From NCBI RefSeq assembly GCF_900182745.1, contig NZ_FXTY01000003.1, forward strand, positions 434,001 to 498,000: a DNA stretch of 64,000 nt, read 5' to 3'. The notes under the pieces are model-generated. The model was given only the letters and a program-made list of their open reading frames with translations, had not been told where the DNA came from and ran no database searches. The number at the start of each line of letters is the position of its first letter. Within the stretch, counting starts at the first letter, position 1. This DNA is from Shimia sagamensis. Its GTDB lineage: Bacteria; Pseudomonadota; Alphaproteobacteria; Rhodobacterales; Rhodobacteraceae. This document shows, one piece after another, positions 60,409 through 64,000 of this stretch. The translations under genes and the position numbers were made by a program.

Positions 60409-61608
60409 GTTGGCAGTGAGCGCGGCCATCACGCCACGCAACTCGGCAAGGCCACGGGTGCGGCCAATGAGTGGATAGCCCGGCAGGCTGTCGCCATGCA
60501 GATCATGTAAGATGTTCTGCCCATGGTCGGGGCGCATGGGGATTTCCCAATCGGTGCGACCTTGCGATTTGCGACGGCTTTCTTCCTGAAGCAGGGCTCG
60601 GATCGCAACCACCATGTCGGTTTCGCCCTCAAGATGCATGGACTCATGAAAGCTGATCTTATCGCCATCAGCAGGGCCTTGGCGCAGAGTGTTGCGCAGG
60701 TGGGCAAAGTGGATACGCGATCCGAGGCGCTGCACAAATTTGGCAATGTCAAACTCCGGGTTCACACCAAGTGATCCGGTACACAGGGTGGCGCCGTTGG
60801 CAGGGCTGTCGATCGCGGAGAGAACGGCCTCATAATCTGCGGTGGTGGACATGACGCGGGGCAGACCAAGGAGAGAAAACGGGGGATCATCGGGGTGGCA
60901 ACAGAGGCGAATGCCATGTTCTTCGGCCACTGGGACCACTTCGGATAAAAAGTCGATCAAGTTGGCGCGCAGCTGGTTGGTGTCGATGTCTTTATAAAGG
61001 TCGAGCAGCGTCATAACATCGGCCAGAGTCCAGCTGTCATTGGCGCCGGGTAGGCCGGACACAACGGTGTTCACCAGACTTGCATGAGCGGTGTCATCCA
61101 TGGCGTTGAAGCGCGCAGATGCCGCTTGTCGGATGTCAGGACTGTGATCGTCTTCAGCGGAGGGGCGGGCCAGTAAGAAGAGATCAAACAGGGCAAAGTC
61201 GACCACATCAAACGCCATGGCGGTGCCGCCGTGGGGCATGCGCGCTGCCAGATTGGTGCGGGTCCAGTCCAGCACCGGCATGAAGTTGTAACAGACGGTT
61301 TGAATGCCGCAGCCCGCAAGGTTGTGCAGGCTCTCTTTGTAGGCAGCAATATGTGCAGCGTAGCCGGTGCCTTTGGTCTTGATGACTTCGGACACAGGTA
61401 AGCTTTCGACAACATCCCAGTTGAGCCCTGTGGGTTGCGGCGTGGGCTTGGCAATTTCGGCCTGACGTTGGCGGATCTCGCTTTTGGTCCAAGGGGTGCC
61501 CGGTGGGATGTGATGCAGAGAGGTGACCACGCCTTGCACGCCCACCTGTGGCAGGTCGTAGATATCGATGGGGTCAGCCGGACCAAACCAGCGCCAAGTC
61601 TGCTTCAC
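60403..61608 (-). CDS. uxuA: mannonate dehydratase
   Basis: Dehydrates D-mannonate to 2-keto-3-deoxygluconate in glucuronate breakdown, 401 residues. Xylose isomerase-like TIM barrel with MKQTWRWFGP at the start, the GIQTVCYNFMPVLDWTRT strand, metal ligands in RLCCHPDDPPFSLLGLPR (His and Asp), the Cys-containing TLCTGSLGV, the HFAHLRN strand and a final metal/substrate region RPDHGQNIL. These are the UxuA (not the enolase-type ManD) features. Divergent from uxaC, with which it forms a hexuronate pair; a uxuB partner is not in the window. Confidence 0.96.
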   Translation of the reverse strand: MKQTWRWFGPADPIDIYDLPQVGVQGVVTSLHHIPPGTPWTKSEIRQRQAEIAKPTPQPTGLNWDVVESLPVSEVIKTKGTGYAAHIAAYKESLHNLAGCGIQTVCYNFMPVLDWTRTNLAARMPHGGTAMAFDVVDFALFDLFLLARPSAEDDHSPDIRQAASARFNAMDDTAHASLVNTVVSGLPGANDSWTLADVMTLLDLYKDIDTNQLRANLIDFLSEVVPVAEEHGIRLCCHPDDPPFSLLGLPRVMSTTADYEAVLSAIDSPANGATLCTGSLGVNPEFDIAKFVQRLGSRIHFAHLRNTLRQGPADGDKISFHESMHLEGETDMVVAIRALLQEESRRKSQGRTDWEIPMRPDHGQNILHDLHGDSLPGYPLIGRTRGLAELRGVMAALTANL

Positions 61609-62271
61609 ACGAAGGCTCCTATGTCAGGCTGCGGGGGGCAACCGGGCGTTTGGCGAAAGGTGCAATCTGAAAGCGGTCTCGGCAAGGGAAAATTTCGCGC
61701 AATTGCAAATGGTTGGCCTACTGGCGGTTGTAGGAGCTTCCGTTAGGACAAGCTTGGCCCAATGGTTGTGACCATAACGGACACGCCCAAAGAGCATTTG
61801 AGTAGGTTGTTGGCTGAGATGGCATTGATGTTTTGTCATCGCATCACCGTCAAATGTGCGGATTCTTTGATACGATTTGAGCCAAAATGTCCGTGATGGC
61901 AGGTATGTGAGAGTGGGCTCGATTGAGAGGGGAATCTCGCGCTCACAACCCTGTGTTGTGCCCGTGTGAGTATCTCTGAGAAAAAATGCGAATTTTCAAA
62001 AGGTTGGTGAAGGTGCCTGGTGAGTGCACCTTTGCTGAATTTGTGGAATGCACGGCGAGGGAGATTGTGGGTTGGGCGGTGCAGGGGTGTCCCATGTGAA
62101 AAGAGCCTAAGTAAGGAAAGAGCGCCGCGCTCATGTTAGGGGAACATCAACGTATCTATGTGTCTTTGGGGAGGAATGACTTGGGCCTGGTCTGAGCACG
62201 TCGCGTGTTTTGTGCCGGTCCTTTTGGGCCCTTTGAAGACAGGGCTGCCAGCACAGAAAGACGTTTGACCG
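61609..62271. other. 663-bp control region between uxuA and uxaC
   Basis: No credible gene: the longest frames are short, have no ribosome site and atypical composition. It holds several candidate sites: palindrome ATGGT-TGTG-ACCAT (61762-61775), a stem-loop AAGGTGC / GCACCTT (62010-62032), and short AT-rich stretches. Both uxuA and uxaC promoters must be here, probably with a hexuronate-responsive GntR-type repressor. A small RNA cannot be ruled out. Confidence 0.5.
61762..61775. promoter_or_regulatory. candidate GntR-type operator between uxuA and uxaC
   Basis: ATGGT-TGTG-ACCAT, an inverted repeat of the GGT/ACC type bound by UxuR/ExuR-like GntR repressors, 154-167 bp upstream of the uxuA start. 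Confidence 0.4.
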
Positions 62272-63687
62272 ATGAGCCAGCCTTTGACTTCTCTTAGTGG
62301 ACACACCACGCCAATTCTGACCTTGCCAGATGCTGCACAGGATATTTACGACGGTGTGCGTGACATGCCGATCATTTCGCCACATGGTCATTGCAACCCG
62401 CGCTGGTTTGCAGAGAACCCGGCCTTTGCCGATCCAGCGGAGCTGTTGATCATTCCGGATCACTACATTTTGCGGATGCTCTACAGCCAAGGTGTTGCGT
62501 TGGAGGATCTGGGAATCGGTGTGCCGCCGGAGAAGCGGGATGCCCGAGCGATTTTTCGTATTTTTGCCAACCATTGGCATAAATTCCGAGGCACCCCCAG
62601 TGACGCTTGGTTCGCCACAACTATGGCGCGGACCTTTGGCATCACAGCGACGCTGAACGCCGAAAATGCAGATACGTTTTTTGATAAGATTGACGCGGAA
62701 CTGAAGGCGGCGCGGTTGCGGCCACAAGCGCTGTTGGAGGAATTCAACATCGAGGTGCTGGCCACAACGGACAATGCGTTGGATGATCTGAGCCATCACA
62801 AAGCGGCGCGGAAGCAGAAGTTGAGTGGCAAGATCATTCCGACATTCCGTCCGGACAGTATTTTGGACCCAAAGCATCCGGACTTCAAAGCGGACATCGT
62901 GAAACTGGCTGAGGTGACTGGCCAGGAAACCGAGAGCTTTGGCGGATATCTGGAAGCACTGCGCGACAGACGGGCGTATTTTATGGCCTATGGCGCAACA
63001 GCGACTGACCACGCGGTGGCAGATCTGATGACCTGTTATTTGACCGAGAAACGGGCAGCGGCGTTGTATGCCAAGGCGTGCAGCGGCAAGATTACCCCAA
63101 AAGAGGCGCAGGTGTTTTACGGGCACATGCTGACCGAAATGGCGCAAATGTCGGCTGAAGATGGTCTGGTCATGCAGATTCATGCGGGCAGCAAGCGTAA
63201 CACCAATAGTGCGCTCTATAACAAGTTTGGCGCACACAAGGGGGCCGACATGCCTGTGCAGGTGAATTGGGTAGAGGGCATGGATGCGCTGCTCAATCGG
63301 GTTGGCAACGAACGGGACATGAACATCCTGTTGTTCACCTTGGACGAAAGCGCCTATGCGCGTGAGTTGGCGCCGATGGCAGGGCATTGGCCCGCATTGC
63401 GGCTTGGGCCTCCGTGGTGGTTCCACGACAGCGCCAATGGCATTGCACGCTACCTGGATCAGGTGGTGGAGACCGCAGGCTATTGGAACCTGGCAGGTTT
63501 TAATGACGACACGCGGGCCTTGATGTCGATCCCGGCACGGCATGACATGTGGCGGCGCGGCGTGAGCCTGCATCTGGCCCAGCAAAGAGGACGTGGCATT
63601 CTGGGTCGCAGTGATGTCGACGAGATTGCACAGCTCCTGTGTCGAGACCTCGCGATTGATGCCTATAAATTGGGAAAAGTTGTTTAA
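62272..63687 (+). CDS. uxaC: glucuronate isomerase
   Basis: Isomerises D-glucuronate and D-galacturonate to the keto sugars, first step of hexuronate use, 471 residues. Amidohydrolase-like barrel with the zinc site MPIISPHGHCNPRWFAENP (about residues 32-50) and later HAGSKRNTN, NILLFTLDESAY, PPWWFHDSANG, which carry metal and substrate contacts. Ends with the isomerase-type helix LLCRDLAIDAYKLG. Divergent from uxuA; the two enzymes are adjacent in the pathway except for the UxuB reductase step. A terminator follows. Confidence 0.96.
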   Translation: MSQPLTSLSGHTTPILTLPDAAQDIYDGVRDMPIISPHGHCNPRWFAENPAFADPAELLIIPDHYILRMLYSQGVALEDLGIGVPPEKRDARAIFRIFANHWHKFRGTPSDAWFATTMARTFGITATLNAENADTFFDKIDAELKAARLRPQALLEEFNIEVLATTDNALDDLSHHKAARKQKLSGKIIPTFRPDSILDPKHPDFKADIVKLAEVTGQETESFGGYLEALRDRRAYFMAYGATATDHAVADLMTCYLTEKRAAALYAKACSGKITPKEAQVFYGHMLTEMAQMSAEDGLVMQIHAGSKRNTNSALYNKFGAHKGADMPVQVNWVEGMDALLNRVGNERDMNILLFTLDESAYARELAPMAGHWPALRLGPPWWFHDSANGIARYLDQVVETAGYWNLAGFNDDTRALMSIPARHDMWRRGVSLHLAQQRGRGILGRSDVDEIAQLLCRDLAIDAYKLGKVV

Positions 63688-63734
63688 CGCAGCTTTTCCG
63701 AGGGTAAAATAATACCAATTTGCGTGATGCAAAC

Positions 63735-63765
63735 GCCCCGCAGCCGGTTTGGTTGTGGGGCTTTT
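63735..63765 (+). terminator. terminator of uxaC
   Basis: Stem GCCCCGCA / TGTGGGGC (one G-U pair) with TTTT after it, 48 nt past the uxaC stop. Confidence 0.8.
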
Positions 63766-64000
63766 GACGGTTTTTGCGGTGGGATAATTACGGCGCATTT
63801 GCCACAATCGCGGTCTTGTGCACGGAAATTGTTGCTTTTTTACGACTTTGAAACATGAACGTGAAAATGGCGGCGGAAAGTTGCCTGTGAACCGAATCCT
63901 GTTTTGTTTCAGCGGCGGGAGCGGAAAGCTTCGGGGAAGTTTCTCAGTTGATGAAATTGAAGATTGGATAAAATTTTCCGTAAATCAGAAGCGCTGCGTT
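63766..64000 (+). other. right edge: no clear gene, possible start of one at 63887
   Basis: Mostly gene-free after the terminator. A GTG at 63887 opens a frame that runs to the window end (38 codons, MNRILFCFSGGSGK...), but no strong ribosome site is seen and the fragment is too short to judge. Confidence 0.25.

Noticed and set aside
62131-63807. 558-codon minus-strand open frame opposite uxaC
   Set aside because: Antisense shadow of uxaC; its start region runs through the uxaC terminator.

Overview
The window is about 64 kb of a GC-rich chromosome, almost certainly from a marine Roseobacter-type alphaproteobacterium (Rhodobacteraceae). The reasons are the gene order blocks folB-folP-glmM, uvrC-pgsA-moaD-moaE and ubiA/rsmE-gshA, which are typical of that family, the many beta-oxidation and Lrp/IclR/GntR/MarR genes, the frequent TTG/GTG starts, and a perfect CtrA-type site. 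No tRNA, rRNA, transposase, phage gene or CRISPR array was seen. The left edge cuts into a pyruvate phosphate dikinase gene.

Layout. 1-9 kb: ppdK (partial), a SleB-type cell wall hydrolase, the folate/peptidoglycan-precursor cluster folB-folP-glmM, a DMT exporter with a small membrane partner, and ilvC with a clear terminator. 9-15 kb: two overlapping Lrp/AsnC regulators, a class V aminotransferase, an M50-like membrane protease, a UbiH-type monooxygenase, a HAD pyrimidine nucleotidase and a GntR regulator. 15-20 kb: a large membrane glycosyltransferase behind a CtrA site, carA, yqeY and a pair of exported paralogs. 20-33 kb: a catabolic region with a PhyH dioxygenase, an IclR regulator, acyl-CoA synthetase, a fused hydratase/3-hydroxyacyl-CoA dehydrogenase, two acyl-CoA dehydrogenase subunits, thiolase and a MaoC hydratase. 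Its gene content resembles the pimeloyl/dicarboxylate (pim) type of beta-oxidation. Near-identical 15-bp palindromes in front of the iclR gene and in front of maoC suggest one IclR regulon. A MarR regulator with a double palindromic operator, a YHS protein and a lone solute-binding protein lie inside this region.

33-52 kb: class III nucleotidyl cyclase, CoxG-like protein, ABC-2 exporter, S49 protease, Ca/Na antiporter, FolM-like reductase, uvrC, pgsA, moaD, moaE, a PLP decarboxylase with a divergent ArsR-like regulator, an OmpA-type envelope protein, ubiA, rsmE (interrupted in frame by palindromic repeat DNA), a GNAT protein and gshA. 52.5-56.1 kb: the most unusual part, six head-to-tail paralogs of a small (146-151 aa) STAS/SpoIIAA-like protein family of unknown function, with a small two-helix membrane protein among them. 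56-60.4 kb: an mdeR-mdeA-mdeB type locus in which methionine gamma-lyase makes methanethiol and 2-oxobutyrate and a homodimeric E1-type dehydrogenase is expected to take the 2-oxobutyrate, with a visible promoter and operator. 60.4-63.7 kb: divergent uxuA and uxaC of hexuronate breakdown around a 663-bp control region.

Across the window, a 54-bp intergenic repeat ending in a GGAGGT core occurs three times on the plus strand (about 11.1, 32.0 and 43.2 kb), and a second, palindromic repeat occurs inside rsmE and again just after the neighbouring gene. All functional calls rest on reading motifs and context; no database search was possible.
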